A DNA stretch of 64,000 nucleotides from Winogradskyella schleiferi (GTDB taxonomy: Bacteria; Bacteroidota; Bacteroidia; Flavobacteriales; Flavobacteriaceae), in NCBI RefSeq assembly GCF_013394655.1, contig NZ_CP053351.1:2138501-2202500 (forward strand), read 5' to 3'. The notes below the pieces were generated by a model, which was not told the origin of the DNA, searched no databases, and saw only the letters and a program-made list of their open reading frames with translations. Made by a program: the position numbers and the translations under genes. This document shows positions 42,693 through 51,950 of this stretch, piece by piece (the first letter of the stretch is position 1; every line of letters starts with the position of its first letter).

Positions 42693-44825
42693 TTATGCTG
42701 GTACTTTTGAAGCGACCTCCATCCGATCCCAATTTCTATGTTTGGCAATAGCATCTATAAATTCTTTTGGCTTTCCGTTAATAATTATCGCCTTATCATC
42801 CTTGTAATCCTTAACAAAGGTTTCATCAATTAAATGTTCACCTTCGTTATCTACGGCAATCGCTTTACAATATTTAAATGTCTCGTTAACAAATACTTTG
42901 TACTTGGGTACGTTTAATAATTTGTCAACAGAAGATTGTCCTCCTGGAATATAAATAGCATCAAACAGCACACTTTCGGTTGTCATAATTGCAGCATCTA
43001 CTTCATGTTTCATATCCTCATCACAGGTAACGGTTCCACCATGAGGTGCCACTAGTTTTACCATCGCATTTTCTTTTTCAAGCGCATTTTTCATCTTCTT
43101 AAAGTTCTTCATTGAAAAACCGTCTGCAACCAGTACTGCAACTTGTCTAGTGGCAATACTATCGAATTTGGTATGTGCCTGACTTAGCGCTTTGTCTTTT
43201 TCTAAGTAATTTTTGGCCTTTGGTGGTTGCTGCTCTTTTGTATTAGCATCTGCACCAATCGCTTGATTTATGGGTTTATCAATACTTTTAGGAACATCCA
43301 GCCCTAAACCTTCACCAACTTTTTTCGCTAACTTTTTATCGATTTGGGATATGACCCAAAGCATCCGTTCTTTAATATGCTTGTGATTGCATTTTCCTAG
43401 CTCAAAAGTGTAGGCATCTGCAACATGTTGTTTTTCCCAATCCTCTAAACTTCTATAGAATAGCGCAGGTTGAGAAAAATGATCGTTAAAGCTTTCACTA
43501 CGGGTTCTTATTTTCTTGGCATCAATACGCTCTTCATAAGAGGTAAAAGCACCTTCTGCCATTTTAGCCAAATGCGGACAGCCACCACCCAAGGAATTAG
43601 GGAAATACGCCGTTTGTCCTTTTGGAATATCCATTTGCATATGACCATCTCGTTGATTGTTATGCACTTCGCCGACTGGTCTATTTATTGGGATTTGATG
43701 AAAATTTGGACTGCCTAAGCGCGATAATTGCGTATCACGATATGAGAAAAGACGACCTTGTAAAAGCGGGTCGTTTGTAAAATCAATGCCAGGTACAATA
43801 TGGCCTGGCAAGAATGCGACTTGTTCCGTTTCCGCAAAGAAATTTTCAGGATTGCGGTTAAGGGTCATTTTACCTATGATTTCAACGGGTACCATTTCTT
43901 CAGGTATTAATTTAGTGGGATCCAGTAAATCAAATTCAAACTTATGTTCATCTTCTTCAGGTACAACTTGAATGCCCAATTCCCATTCCGGATATTGGCC
44001 TGCTTCAATCGCATTCCATAAATCACGTCTGTGAAAATCAGGATCGGCACCATTGATTTTAACCGCTTCATCCCAAGTCACAGAATGAACCCCTAAAACT
44101 GGTTTCCAATGAAACTTTACAAAATGTGCTTCGTTGTTATCATTAATTAATCTGAAGGTATGAATACCGAATCCTTCCATCATCCTAAAACTTCTCGGGA
44201 TAGCACGATCGCTCATAACCCATATCTGATTGTGAAGTGTTTCGGTAGTTCTTGAGATAAAATCGTAGAAGGTATCATGTGCTGATGCTGCTTGTGGAAT
44301 TTCCTTGTTCGGTTCTGGTTTTACGGAATGAATTAAATCTGGAAATTTCATAGCATCCTGAATAAAGAAAATAGGCATATTGTTTCCCACTAAATCCCAT
44401 GTGCCTTCTTGTGTATAAAATTTTACGGCAAACCCTCTAACGTCCCGAGCCAAATCTGGTGAACCTTTTGAGCCGGCAACTGTAGAGAAACGAACGAAAA
44501 CCGGTGTTTTACGATTCGTATCTGTAAAAATACCAGCTTTACTATATTTTTTTATGCTTTTGGTCAACTCAAAATAGCCATGAGCACCACTTCCTCGAGC
44601 GTGCACTATACGCTCCGGAATACGCTCGTGATCAAAATGTGTGATTTTTTCCCGTAATAAAAAATCTTCCAAAAGGGTTGAACCACGTTCGCCTGCTTTT
44701 AGAGAATTATTCGTGTCATTGACTTTCAATCCTTGGTTGGTAGTCATCACCTTACCATTACTGTCCTTTTCAAATTGTTTTAAATCCGCTTTTTTCTGAT
44801 TGGATTCTGATTGTTTTTTAGCCAT
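42693..44825 (-). CDS. katE: Large-subunit catalase (KatE type) with DJ-1/PfpI-like C-terminal domain
   Basis: The 710-residue size marks a clade 2 catalase. The N-terminal region (DFLLREKITHFDHERIPERIVHARG) contains the distal His, VRFSTVAGSKGSPD follows, and the heme-binding Tyr is in LFSYRDTQLSRLG. The last 150 residues form a class I amidotransferase-like (DJ-1) domain (VAVLVADGFSMKNFKKMKNAL). It decomposes hydrogen peroxide in the cytoplasm. It is upstream of Ku-LigD on the same strand, as expected for a stationary-phase or desiccation-stress cluster. Confidence 0.96.
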   Translation of the reverse strand: MAKKQSESNQKKADLKQFEKDSNGKVMTTNQGLKVNDTNNSLKAGERGSTLLEDFLLREKITHFDHERIPERIVHARGSGAHGYFELTKSIKKYSKAGIFTDTNRKTPVFVRFSTVAGSKGSPDLARDVRGFAVKFYTQEGTWDLVGNNMPIFFIQDAMKFPDLIHSVKPEPNKEIPQAASAHDTFYDFISRTTETLHNQIWVMSDRAIPRSFRMMEGFGIHTFRLINDNNEAHFVKFHWKPVLGVHSVTWDEAVKINGADPDFHRRDLWNAIEAGQYPEWELGIQVVPEEDEHKFEFDLLDPTKLIPEEMVPVEIIGKMTLNRNPENFFAETEQVAFLPGHIVPGIDFTNDPLLQGRLFSYRDTQLSRLGSPNFHQIPINRPVGEVHNNQRDGHMQMDIPKGQTAYFPNSLGGGCPHLAKMAEGAFTSYEERIDAKKIRTRSESFNDHFSQPALFYRSLEDWEKQHVADAYTFELGKCNHKHIKERMLWVISQIDKKLAKKVGEGLGLDVPKSIDKPINQAIGADANTKEQQPPKAKNYLEKDKALSQAHTKFDSIATRQVAVLVADGFSMKNFKKMKNALEKENAMVKLVAPHGGTVTCDEDMKHEVDAAIMTTESVLFDAIYIPGGQSSVDKLLNVPKYKVFVNETFKYCKAIAVDNEGEHLIDETFVKDYKDDKAIIINGKPKEFIDAIAKHRNWDRMEVASKVPA

Positions 44826-45011
44826 AATGTTAAAATTTTTGAGTTGATTTTCAGTATTTAAATGTAGAGTTAAGTCTAAACTTTTATTAACTCAACCGCA
44901 TTTATTCCTATCGGAATCCATCTTTTACTTTGTTATTTTCTACACATTTTGTAATTTAAAATTATGAATGAGATCAGTCACATGGATTTTTAAATTTCCC
45001 TACTTGCGGCA

Positions 45012-45398
45012 ATGGTTGCCGCTGTCGTCATTGGTATAGAGCGCCAAATAAAAAGTAAAAATGCTGGTTTAAAAACTAACGCCCTTGTGGCCGTGGGTGC
45101 TGCTATTTTTGTAAACATATCTTATAGTTTTATAGGTGTAGATAATGTGGACAATAGCAGAATTATAAGTCAGGTCATAGTGGGCGTAGGATTTCTAGGT
45201 GCTGGTGTAATTATGAAAAGAAAAGAGCATGTAAGTGGTCTAGCGACTGCTGCCTCCATTTGGTGTAGTGCTGGATTGGGTTGTTTGGCTGCTTTGAAAA
45301 TGTATGTAGAATTAGCCACTGCAACCGCACTGATTGTATCTATTAATTTGATCTTCGGATTTTTAAATAAATATATATACAAAAAGAAGAATGATTGA
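45012..45398 (+). CDS. MgtC/SapB family membrane protein, truncated at the N-terminus
   Basis: The 128-residue reading has the MgtC core: VVIGIERQIKSKNAGLKTNAL, then VGFLGAGVIMKRKEHVSGLATAASIW and three further helices. MgtC-type proteins are inner-membrane regulators of ATP synthase and magnesium or acid stress. The natural start seems to lie upstream: ATG at 44964 reads MNEISHMDF, then an in-frame TAA (44991-44993), then ISLLAAM joined in frame to the annotated start. A Leu codon TTA changed to TAA would explain it. The protein now could start only at ATG 45012 inside helix 1, and may be non-functional. Confidence 0.75.
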   Translation: MVAAVVIGIERQIKSKNAGLKTNALVAVGAAIFVNISYSFIGVDNVDNSRIISQVIVGVGFLGAGVIMKRKEHVSGLATAASIWCSAGLGCLAALKMYVELATATALIVSINLIFGFLNKYIYKKKND

Positions 45399-45473
45399 GA
45401 GTCAAACTATAAATGGATGGTTTCATTAAAGCCCTTGACTCTTACGAATAATGTGTAATAAAAATTTTAAAAC

Positions 45474-45641
45474 ATGAGCAAATCGAAACCCAATGACAAT
45501 AAAAACGGAAACAGGGAAATTCCAGATTCCAGCACTAAAAAGGCAAGAGGCAGCAAAAGTGTACATAGTCCATTAGACAATTCGCAGGAAGATGGATGGA
45601 AACCTGATGCCATTGACAAAGGAAACACCGAAGAAGAATAA
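45474..45641 (+). CDS. 55-residue hydrophilic protein
   Basis: The ORF reads MSKSKPNDNKNGNREIPDSS and continues with KKARGSKSVHSPLDNSQEDG, WKPDAIDKGNTEEE and a TAA. It is very polar and probably disordered, with no hydrophobic helix. It lies between mgtC and a bidirectional terminator (45652-45690), in an island of stress genes that includes a similar hydrophilic protein (33244). Small hydrophilic proteins of this look accompany Ku/LigD/catalase in desiccation-tolerant bacteria, but no family match can be claimed. Confidence 0.55.
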   Translation: MSKSKPNDNKNGNREIPDSSTKKARGSKSVHSPLDNSQEDGWKPDAIDKGNTEEE

Positions 45642-45651
45642 ATTATCTTTG

Positions 45652-45690
45652 AAGCCAAATTCATATATTTTTTGAATTTGGCTTTTTTTT
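45652..45690. terminator. Bidirectional terminator between the 55-residue gene and the SDR gene
   Basis: AAGCCAAATTCA (45652-45663) and TGAATTTGGCTT (45673-45684) form a perfect 12-bp stem with a 9-base loop, followed by T8. It ends the plus-strand gene and can also stop the convergent SDR transcript. Confidence 0.85.
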
Positions 45691-45694
45691 TGGG

Positions 45695-46543
45695 CTATGC
45701 GCCTATGATTTCACCGCCATTAACATGAATAAATTGTCCCGTAATATAACTGGCATCCTTCGATGCTAAAAACACATATGCTGGCGCCACTTCACTTGGT
45801 TGGCCAGCGCGCCCCAAAGGTGTATCCTGACCAAAATCACTCACATCATTAAATGTGGCAGGAATTAAAGGTGTCCAAATCGGTCCAGGTGCTACACCAT
45901 TTACTCTTATATTTTTATCTGCAATTTGCTTTGCCAATGAACGCGTAAAACTCGTTATAGCGCCTTTTGTACTTGCATAATCTACTAAGTGGCTACTACC
46001 TCTATAGGCTGTAACTGAACTAGTATTTATAATACAATCGCCAGAATTTAAGTGTTCTAATGATAGTTTTGCCAAATGAAAATAAGGATAGATATTAGTT
46101 TTATAAGTGTCATCAAAATCTTCCATTGAAATAGCTTTAATAGAATCTTTAGGAAACTGAACCGCTGCATTGTTCACAAGAATATTAAGTTTTTTATACT
46201 TATCTAGACATTCTTTTACAACCCGCTCACAGTCATTTCCTTTTTTTAAATCTGCTTTTATAATGAGACATGATTGTCCTTCTTTTTCTACTAGTGCTTT
46301 CGTCTTTTTAGCATCTTCGGTCTCAGAAAGATAAACAATGGCCACATCTGCGCCTTCGCGTGCAAAATGAACTGCCACACTCCTACCAATGCCACTATCA
46401 CCACCTGTAATTAGGGCTATTTTATCTTTTAGTTTATCGCTGCCTTTATAATCAGACCGAATGATTTCTGGTTTAGGGTTCATCTTATTTTGTTTTCCTG
46501 GCAATTCTTGACTTTGCGTCGGAAATTCTTTTGGTTTACTCAT
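45695..46543 (-). CDS. Short-chain dehydrogenase/reductase (glucose-dehydrogenase-like, YhxC type)
   Basis: From the ATG at 46543 the product has 282 residues; a TTG-started reading 6 bp upstream is not needed. Residues 1-35 form a polar extension (PTQSQELPGKQNKMNPKPE) seen in stress-induced SDRs of this type. The cofactor motif GGDSGIGRSVAVHFAREGA follows, then NNAAVQ, the catalytic Ser, YASTKGA (Tyr-x-x-x-Lys) and PGPIWTPLI. Substrate unknown; such enzymes are common in general stress regulons. It ends 5 bp from the terminator T-run. Confidence 0.9.
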   Translation of the reverse strand: MSKPKEFPTQSQELPGKQNKMNPKPEIIRSDYKGSDKLKDKIALITGGDSGIGRSVAVHFAREGADVAIVYLSETEDAKKTKALVEKEGQSCLIIKADLKKGNDCERVVKECLDKYKKLNILVNNAAVQFPKDSIKAISMEDFDDTYKTNIYPYFHLAKLSLEHLNSGDCIINTSSVTAYRGSSHLVDYASTKGAITSFTRSLAKQIADKNIRVNGVAPGPIWTPLIPATFNDVSDFGQDTPLGRAGQPSEVAPAYVFLASKDASYITGQFIHVNGGEIIGA

Positions 46544-46752
46544 TTTCAACAGTTTTTTTAAATTTTATTTATATCATAGTTTTAAGATTCTTTTTTCTGC
46601 CAAGGTAAAGCGAATCATCACCAAAAAATTCGAATTTAAAAATACGCCGCATTGGCATATACCATAATTAAGAGAATTAGGAATTATGACTAAAAGGTGG
46701 ATTACCAAAGCCGTTACTCAAGCTTTTCTTCATGCTAAGGAAAAATCATATA

Positions 46753-47205
46753 TTAATGAATCCCCTCTAAATAATTTGCTTTGTTATAACTTGCTTGAAT
46801 CTCAGATTTTTGTTTTAACAGTAATTCTCTTATGGTCGGATTCAGGTCGTAGTTGTTAAGAATATCGTCATAATCGTCAATGGCTTGTTTCTCTCCATTT
46901 CTAACTTCCTCTAACATTGATTCATCATCATCCATAGAAAAGAAAGCTTTAGTGTCAATCCAAGCTCTATGCAATGAACCGCTAATACTGCCGTCGTGCT
47001 GATTAACCTCCATTCCCTTCTTTCTAAGGGTATTGGTCAAATCATTAACATGCCCACCTCTTTCTCTAGCTTTCTCATTAAAAAACGTCTTCAATCTCGG
47101 ATTATCAACATGGTCTGCCACCGTTTTAAATCCTTTTTCAGCATCGTAAGCCTTTTCAATTAAGTCATTTAGTTTGTTTTCTGTTTTTTCATCAAATAGT
47201 CCCAT
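46753..47205 (-). CDS. PA2169 family four-helix-bundle protein (DUF2383)
   Basis: The 150-residue product is all-helical with the DUF2383 pattern: LNDLIEKAYDAEKGFKTVAD, then ARERGGHVNDLTNTLRKKG, HRAWIDTKAFF and a C-terminal EEVRNGEKQAIDDYDDIL helix. It has a ferritin-like four-helix layout with conserved Glu/His/Asp, possibly metal-binding. Members are induced by oxidative or envelope stress. It lies about 210 bp from the SDR gene on the same strand. The ATG at 47205 fits family length. Confidence 0.9.
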   Translation of the reverse strand: MGLFDEKTENKLNDLIEKAYDAEKGFKTVADHVDNPRLKTFFNEKARERGGHVNDLTNTLRKKGMEVNQHDGSISGSLHRAWIDTKAFFSMDDDESMLEEVRNGEKQAIDDYDDILNNYDLNPTIRELLLKQKSEIQASYNKANYLEGIH

Positions 47206-47477
47206 AGGTTTATATTTTAGTGTCGTAAGAATTTTGATCTCTTTCTGTGATTATTAATTTGTTAGTCTAAAATTATATAAACCACCTAAAGGGTATTAAT
47301 CGAATTAAATGAGACCTTTGCTCATTTCCTAAAAGTATATCTTATGGCATTTGGTCAATATGTGAAGAAAAGCAGCTGTTTTAATAATAAGTTAAAGCAT
47401 AGGGCTTTTATTACAACATGCTATCACCTCCTTTGGATTCATAAAATCCTGATGTAAAATGTATGATGTTGTCCTTT

Positions 47478-48782
47478 TTAAATCTCACTTAGATGAATTA
47501 TGTTTTCAGCCTTAATGGATCGCTTCAAACTACTTAAAATTCGAGAGGTGTCATAATTATTGACTTGAGCAGTTAAATACCCTAAAATATCGCTTTCGGT
47601 GCTAATAGCTTCTGACTTGTCAATAAATCCATAGCCTTGATAAATACCATTAATAGCATAAACAAAAGCGTCTTCATTTTTATGTCGCCCGTTCAGTTTA
47701 TAAAGCGTTCTCTTCTTTTGGGTCTGAAATAGTTGAAATGCTTTTTTAAATCGCTCGTTATAATTGGCGATGGATTCATCTCCTGAACAGACACAGCCCT
47801 TATTCAATTTTGTATATTTAGAACATGGCCCTTTTACGGTTTCTATTCCACAATGCTTTCTGCATAAGTCATGCGTTTCACAGAAATGTTCTAAAGTTTG
47901 TTTTACCGAAGCTCTATTGAAATATTGCTCTGGCATCTGATCTATATAATCCTTTCTCGTAATTTTTAATTTCGCAATACCCTTAGCGGTTTGTCCTTGA
48001 CTTATAATATAAGGTGCAGAAGTATGAATTTGCTGTGTGTTGAATTTAGGTTTTAAATGTTTTATAGCCTTAGATTCTATAAGCTGTGCAACAAAATCAT
48101 TCCCTGTATAGATGACTTCAATAGCATTGACAAGCGAATAATCTATATTAGAGAGTTTCCCATTTTTAGAAAAATGACTCTGCAAACGTTTCCTAATATT
48201 TTTGGCTTTCCCAACATAGATCACTTCATCCAATGCGTTTAAAAAATAATAAACACCAGGTGCTAATTTGTATTCAGATAAGTCCCTAGGGTTTTCCTTC
48301 TGTTGCTGAGCATCTTCCTTAGATTCATTATGATTTTGGGATGTGATATAGGCGTGCATTTGCTGCAAGACCAATTCTGCAAAATCCTTACTATACTGCG
48401 GTGACTTGTTTTTAGATAAATCAATTTTTAACGGTAATTGGTCATATCCTGGCTTCCGAATTATAATGGGCTTGATTTCAAAATTATAACCAATGGATTT
48501 AAACTGGGATTTTAGTAATTTAAATTGAAGTAAATCAAAAAAAACCAATTGATGGCCATAGAACAGTTCTATAAGTTCATCCGCCAAGTCAATAAAAATA
48601 GGGGAATTAAGAATTTCTGATGCCTTGAGTTTGGAGCGTTGAAAAATCCGTTTCGGAATTTCAGCTTGAGGATCAATTGTCATAAACCGAATATCATCAT
48701 CATCTACATCCTTCACTGAAATCCTATAGGGAATTTCCAGCCCTTTTTTCAGCTTTAAAGTTTGAATATAAATAAATTTCAT
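47478..48782 (-). CDS. GIY-YIG nuclease (UvrC/Cho-like) fused to an apparently inactive exonuclease domain
   Basis: The 434-residue protein resembles flavobacterial DnaQ-exonuclease plus GIY-YIG fusions. The GIY-YIG domain (about 171-260) is intact: PGVYYFL at 175-181, VIYVGKAKNIRKRL at 188-200 and a later Glu. A UvrC-like Cys-rich segment (DLCRKHCGIE, GPCSKYTKLNKGCVC) follows. The first 125 residues align with the exonuclease by spacing and by the tail of the fold (LLKSQFKSIGYNFE), but the Asp/Glu of the first motif and the His-Asn-x-x-Phe-Asp of the second are gone. It probably incises DNA in repair. Confidence 0.8.
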   Translation of the reverse strand: MKFIYIQTLKLKKGLEIPYRISVKDVDDDDIRFMTIDPQAEIPKRIFQRSKLKASEILNSPIFIDLADELIELFYGHQLVFFDLLQFKLLKSQFKSIGYNFEIKPIIIRKPGYDQLPLKIDLSKNKSPQYSKDFAELVLQQMHAYITSQNHNESKEDAQQQKENPRDLSEYKLAPGVYYFLNALDEVIYVGKAKNIRKRLQSHFSKNGKLSNIDYSLVNAIEVIYTGNDFVAQLIESKAIKHLKPKFNTQQIHTSAPYIISQGQTAKGIAKLKITRKDYIDQMPEQYFNRASVKQTLEHFCETHDLCRKHCGIETVKGPCSKYTKLNKGCVCSGDESIANYNERFKKAFQLFQTQKKRTLYKLNGRHKNEDAFVYAINGIYQGYGFIDKSEAISTESDILGYLTAQVNNYDTSRILSSLKRSIKAENIIHLSEI

Positions 48783-48912
48783 TCGAACAAAAATAAGTAA
48801 TATTTAAGCCGTTCAAATTATTAGAAATCCAAGGTTAGCTGACAGAATAATAATTAATAATCCCGATATGTATAGTCAAGCAAACACTATACACCAACTT
48901 GAAAAAAAAAGC

Positions 48913-49278
48913 TTAGGAGTCTTTATCAAGATTCAAGATACTTTCGTCATGACCTTTCTGATCATCAGGAATGGACTCAATGAATTCATGTACCTCTAAA
49001 TTTGCAGTAGGACCATAAGAATTAATAATGGTGCCTTTACAGTCCTCGTCCGTTTCAATAACATAAAGAATGGATTGGTCAGAGGGATTGCTCATACCTT
49101 CGTAACGATGTTCAGCAACAATTTTGACTTGCTCAGGCGAAAATTTCGATTTTTCCTGTGAAGCTATTAGTTTGCCGTTTTCTACGCGAAAATTCTCTGT
49201 ATAACCCTTTTTTTCATAAAGTTCTAAATAATCTAATTCGTGTTTTGCGTTTGGATCGCTATAATCTGGTTGTTTCAT
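48913..49278 (-). CDS. Small acidic protein of a family often labelled PRPP synthetase
   Basis: From the ATG at 49278 (MKQPDYSDPNAKHELDYLEL) the product has 121 residues; the longer reading from 49326 adds an unlikely start. It has two parts: a short helix-strand pattern with GYTENFRVENGKLIA, and a strand-rich end with EHRYEGMSNPSDQSILYVIE and KGTIINSYGP. This matches a small Bacteroidetes family that databases often label phosphoribosylpyrophosphate synthetase, although it lacks all PRPP synthetase motifs. The real role is unknown. Confidence 0.65.
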   Translation of the reverse strand: MKQPDYSDPNAKHELDYLELYEKKGYTENFRVENGKLIASQEKSKFSPEQVKIVAEHRYEGMSNPSDQSILYVIETDEDCKGTIINSYGPTANLEVHEFIESIPDDQKGHDESILNLDKDS

Positions 49279-49515
49279 AATTAAAATATTTTGTTGTTGA
49301 TTTCGAAGATAGCGTATAACCTTCAAATTAATTTTCTCATATAGAATAAAAACTAACTCGAATGCAAATAATAGGTATTAAAATACTAAATTTTATGGGG
49401 ACTTATTTGAAATAAAGCAGAAGCATAGATATATTTTAAAATTAAACTATCTTCGCAACCTATAAAGGATAAGATTTGCTTTAACACGGTCATTTTGCCT
49501 TAATTAATCATATTT

Positions 49516-49953
49516 ATGTATCAACTAACGTACCGTTCAAAAGCGATATCTACTCTAGAAATTGAAGATTTAGACAACATTCTTGTTAGAGCCAATGAAG
49601 TCAATAAAATCAACGATATTACAGGATGCCTTATTTTTCTTAATGGCGCCTTCGTGCAAATTTTAGAAGGTGGACAGAAAGAAGTGAATACTGTTTTTGA
49701 AAAAATTAAGCTCGATTCTCGCCACCATTCTGTGGAGTTACTATGGGAAAATCAATATGACAAAAGGCATTTTTCAGACTGGAATATGACCTACTACAGA
49801 CCAAACGAATCAGCACATACAGAATATGTGAATAACCTTTTGTTGCTGTCTCAATTTTCAGAAAAATTTTCTGGAACCTTATTAAGGTTTTGGACTTCAG
49901 TTGGTAAACTTTTAAACGATGATCCTAATAAAACTCCAGAATATATATTTTAA
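49516..49953 (+). CDS. BLUF-domain blue-light photoreceptor
   Basis: The 145-residue protein is a short BLUF protein that binds FAD and senses blue light. The residues of the photocycle are all present at family spacing: Tyr6 (LTYRSKA), Asn30 (VNKINDITGCL), Gln48 (FVQILEGG), Trp89 and Met91 (FSDWNM). After the domain there is only a short helical tail and no output domain, so it must act by binding a partner. It stands alone between divergent genes; its partner is not evident here. Confidence 0.93.
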   Translation: MYQLTYRSKAISTLEIEDLDNILVRANEVNKINDITGCLIFLNGAFVQILEGGQKEVNTVFEKIKLDSRHHSVELLWENQYDKRHFSDWNMTYYRPNESAHTEYVNNLLLLSQFSEKFSGTLLRFWTSVGKLLNDDPNKTPEYIF

Positions 49954-50124
49954 TTCGTTTTAAATATAGAAATCCAATCACAACTAGATAAAGTTGGGTT
50001 GTAGCAATTTTTTTTGTGCGCTTAATTGGTGGGTAATGAAATCAATGACAGGAAAGACTATTTGAAAATCAACAACCGAATGCCACAGCTTTCCTTAAGA
50101 AACCGTAGATACATAAGGCTATAT

Positions 50125-50400
50125 TTAATGTTCAAACCGCGAGCTGTTAAGCATATATTTCAATAGATGTTCTGGCTTGTTCTCTCTTGTTAGAAAATTG
50201 AGCTTATGTTGTAAGTCAAACAGTTCTTTTTCCATATACCGGATTTTATCGTTGTGCCTGTTGTTGAGTTTTACGCGTTTAATAATATCTATTTGATTTT
50301 CTAGGACAATAATATTAAGCATCCGTTGATACTCGTTAACGTTGATATCTGGAGTACCGTTCTCTCTTAAAACTTTAGAAAAATATCTCGTGAATTGCAT
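50125..50400 (-). CDS. Small helical hypothetical protein
   Basis: The 91-residue product is helical, with a basic N-terminus (MQFTRYFSKVLRENG) and coiled-coil-like heptads near 30-75. It has no hydrophobic segment and no motif I recognise. The gene is isolated, with about 170 bp to the BLUF gene and 294 bp to the dehydrogenase gene, neither gap holding another gene. It could be a small adaptor. Confidence 0.55.
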   Translation of the reverse strand: MQFTRYFSKVLRENGTPDINVNEYQRMLNIIVLENQIDIIKRVKLNNRHNDKIRYMEKELFDLQHKLNFLTRENKPEHLLKYMLNSSRFEH

Positions 50401-50694
50401 ACTACAAAATTAGTAGCTATTCGTTTTTGTCCTTGCTAAACATTGTAGTTTTATTAAAGAAAAATTGCTTCCCTAACTCCAATTTGAAAATAAAAACTAA
50501 CCGCATCAAGCAGCTACTGTAATACAACAGTAATTTTTTTAAAACTATTGCTACAGTACGAATTGATTTTGATACCGCAAGAAAAATGCATCGTCTATCT
50601 TAGCTCAGAAGTTTAAAAAAAGTCAATTAGTCAGCTTACAAGTAGGTGATCCACAATAGATTTTATAATTTCGATTAACTCTATATTCTAAATT

Positions 50695-51657
50695 ATGAAA
50701 ATTGTCATTTTAGACGGCTATACCTTAAATCCTGGAGATCTGGATTGGGACGCCTTCAAAAGCTTAGGCGACTTAACGGTTTTTGACCGTACCGAACACG
50801 ATACTAAAAAAATAATCGAAGCTATTGGTGATGCCGAAATTGTATTGACCAACAAAACCCCAATTTCAGAAGCGATTTTACAGAAAGCACCAAAATTAAA
50901 ATATATAGGCTTGCTCGCCACAGGATACAATAATGTGGATATCGACACTGCCCAAGAATTAGATATTATAGTGACCAATATCCCAACCTACGGCACAACC
51001 GCAGTGGCACAATTTACCATGGCTTTACTTTTAGAAATGTGCCATCATGTAGGCGAACACAATAGCGCAGTACAACGTGGCGGATGGCGTAACCGTAAGG
51101 ACTTTTCATTTTGGAACTATCCTTTGATTGAATTAGAGGGCAAAACGATGGGAATCATTGGTTTTGGAAGTATAGGACGCGCCACCGCTAAGTTGGCTGA
51201 GGCCTTTGGAATGAAAATTATAACGACCCCAAGCAGTAATAAACCCGAAACGGAAACGGCTATAAAAGTGGTTGATATGGATACACTCCTAAAACAGTCT
51301 GATGTGGTAAGTTTGCATTTACCGTTAACAGATGACACCGAAGGTTTAATCAATAAAACCACAATCGCTAAAATGAAAAACAGCGCCATGCTTATTAATA
51401 CAGCACGTGGCGGATTAATTGTAGAAAAGGATCTCAAAGACGCTTTAAACTCAGGTCAATTGGCGTATGCCGCTGTAGACGTGGTGTCAACCGAACCCAT
51501 TACCGAAGACAATCCACTTTTAAAAGCAAAAAATTGTATCATCACACCACATATCGCATGGGCACCAAAAGCCTCTAGAACACGACTGATGACTACGGCC
51601 ATCGAAAATCTTAAAGCATTTCTAAACGACCAACCGGTTAATGTTGTAAAGCCTTAA
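50695..51657 (+). CDS. D-2-hydroxyacid dehydrogenase (glycerate/phosphoglycerate dehydrogenase-like)
   Basis: The 320-residue enzyme has the two-domain layout of D-isomer-specific 2-hydroxyacid dehydrogenases. The NAD(H) fold is marked by GIIGFGSIGRATAKLAEAFG. The catalytic Arg (NTARGGLIV), Glu (STEPITEDNPL) and His (TPHIAWAPKASR) are present. It reduces a 2-keto acid such as hydroxypyruvate or glyoxylate; the exact substrate is open. The gene is monocistronic. The 292-bp stretch after it holds nothing recognisable. Confidence 0.92.
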   Translation: MKIVILDGYTLNPGDLDWDAFKSLGDLTVFDRTEHDTKKIIEAIGDAEIVLTNKTPISEAILQKAPKLKYIGLLATGYNNVDIDTAQELDIIVTNIPTYGTTAVAQFTMALLLEMCHHVGEHNSAVQRGGWRNRKDFSFWNYPLIELEGKTMGIIGFGSIGRATAKLAEAFGMKIITTPSSNKPETETAIKVVDMDTLLKQSDVVSLHLPLTDDTEGLINKTTIAKMKNSAMLINTARGGLIVEKDLKDALNSGQLAYAAVDVVSTEPITEDNPLLKAKNCIITPHIAWAPKASRTRLMTTAIENLKAFLNDQPVNVVKP

Positions 51658-51950
51658 GTATTGATTTTTTTGAATGCTTTTTTGAAATTAAAATTTTTAA
51701 CAACAAGCTATAGCGTAGTCACTGCATATTTAAAACAGTCTTAAAATGAGCTTATAGCAAAACTATAAAAGCAAATAAGCTTAACGTGGTAAATATAGAA
51801 TGAAAAACAGCACTAATTTCTAGTTACAGAAAGTCAAATAGTAAGATTTATAACTCTTAAACACCAGACATTACAAATTCAGAACAATTATTATTTAGAT
51901 TCATAAAATCACAACACTACACTTAACAACATTACATAAAATCAATAGGG

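Noticed and set aside
46687..46860. ATG-started plus-strand ORF (MTKRWITKAVTQ...)
   Set aside because: It runs antisense into the clear DUF2383 gene and its second half is that gene read on the other strand.
50505..50545. TACTGT...ACAGTA hairpin followed by T-rich DNA
   Set aside because: The stem is only about 6 bp and no gene ends near it on the right strand, so it is not convincing as a terminator.
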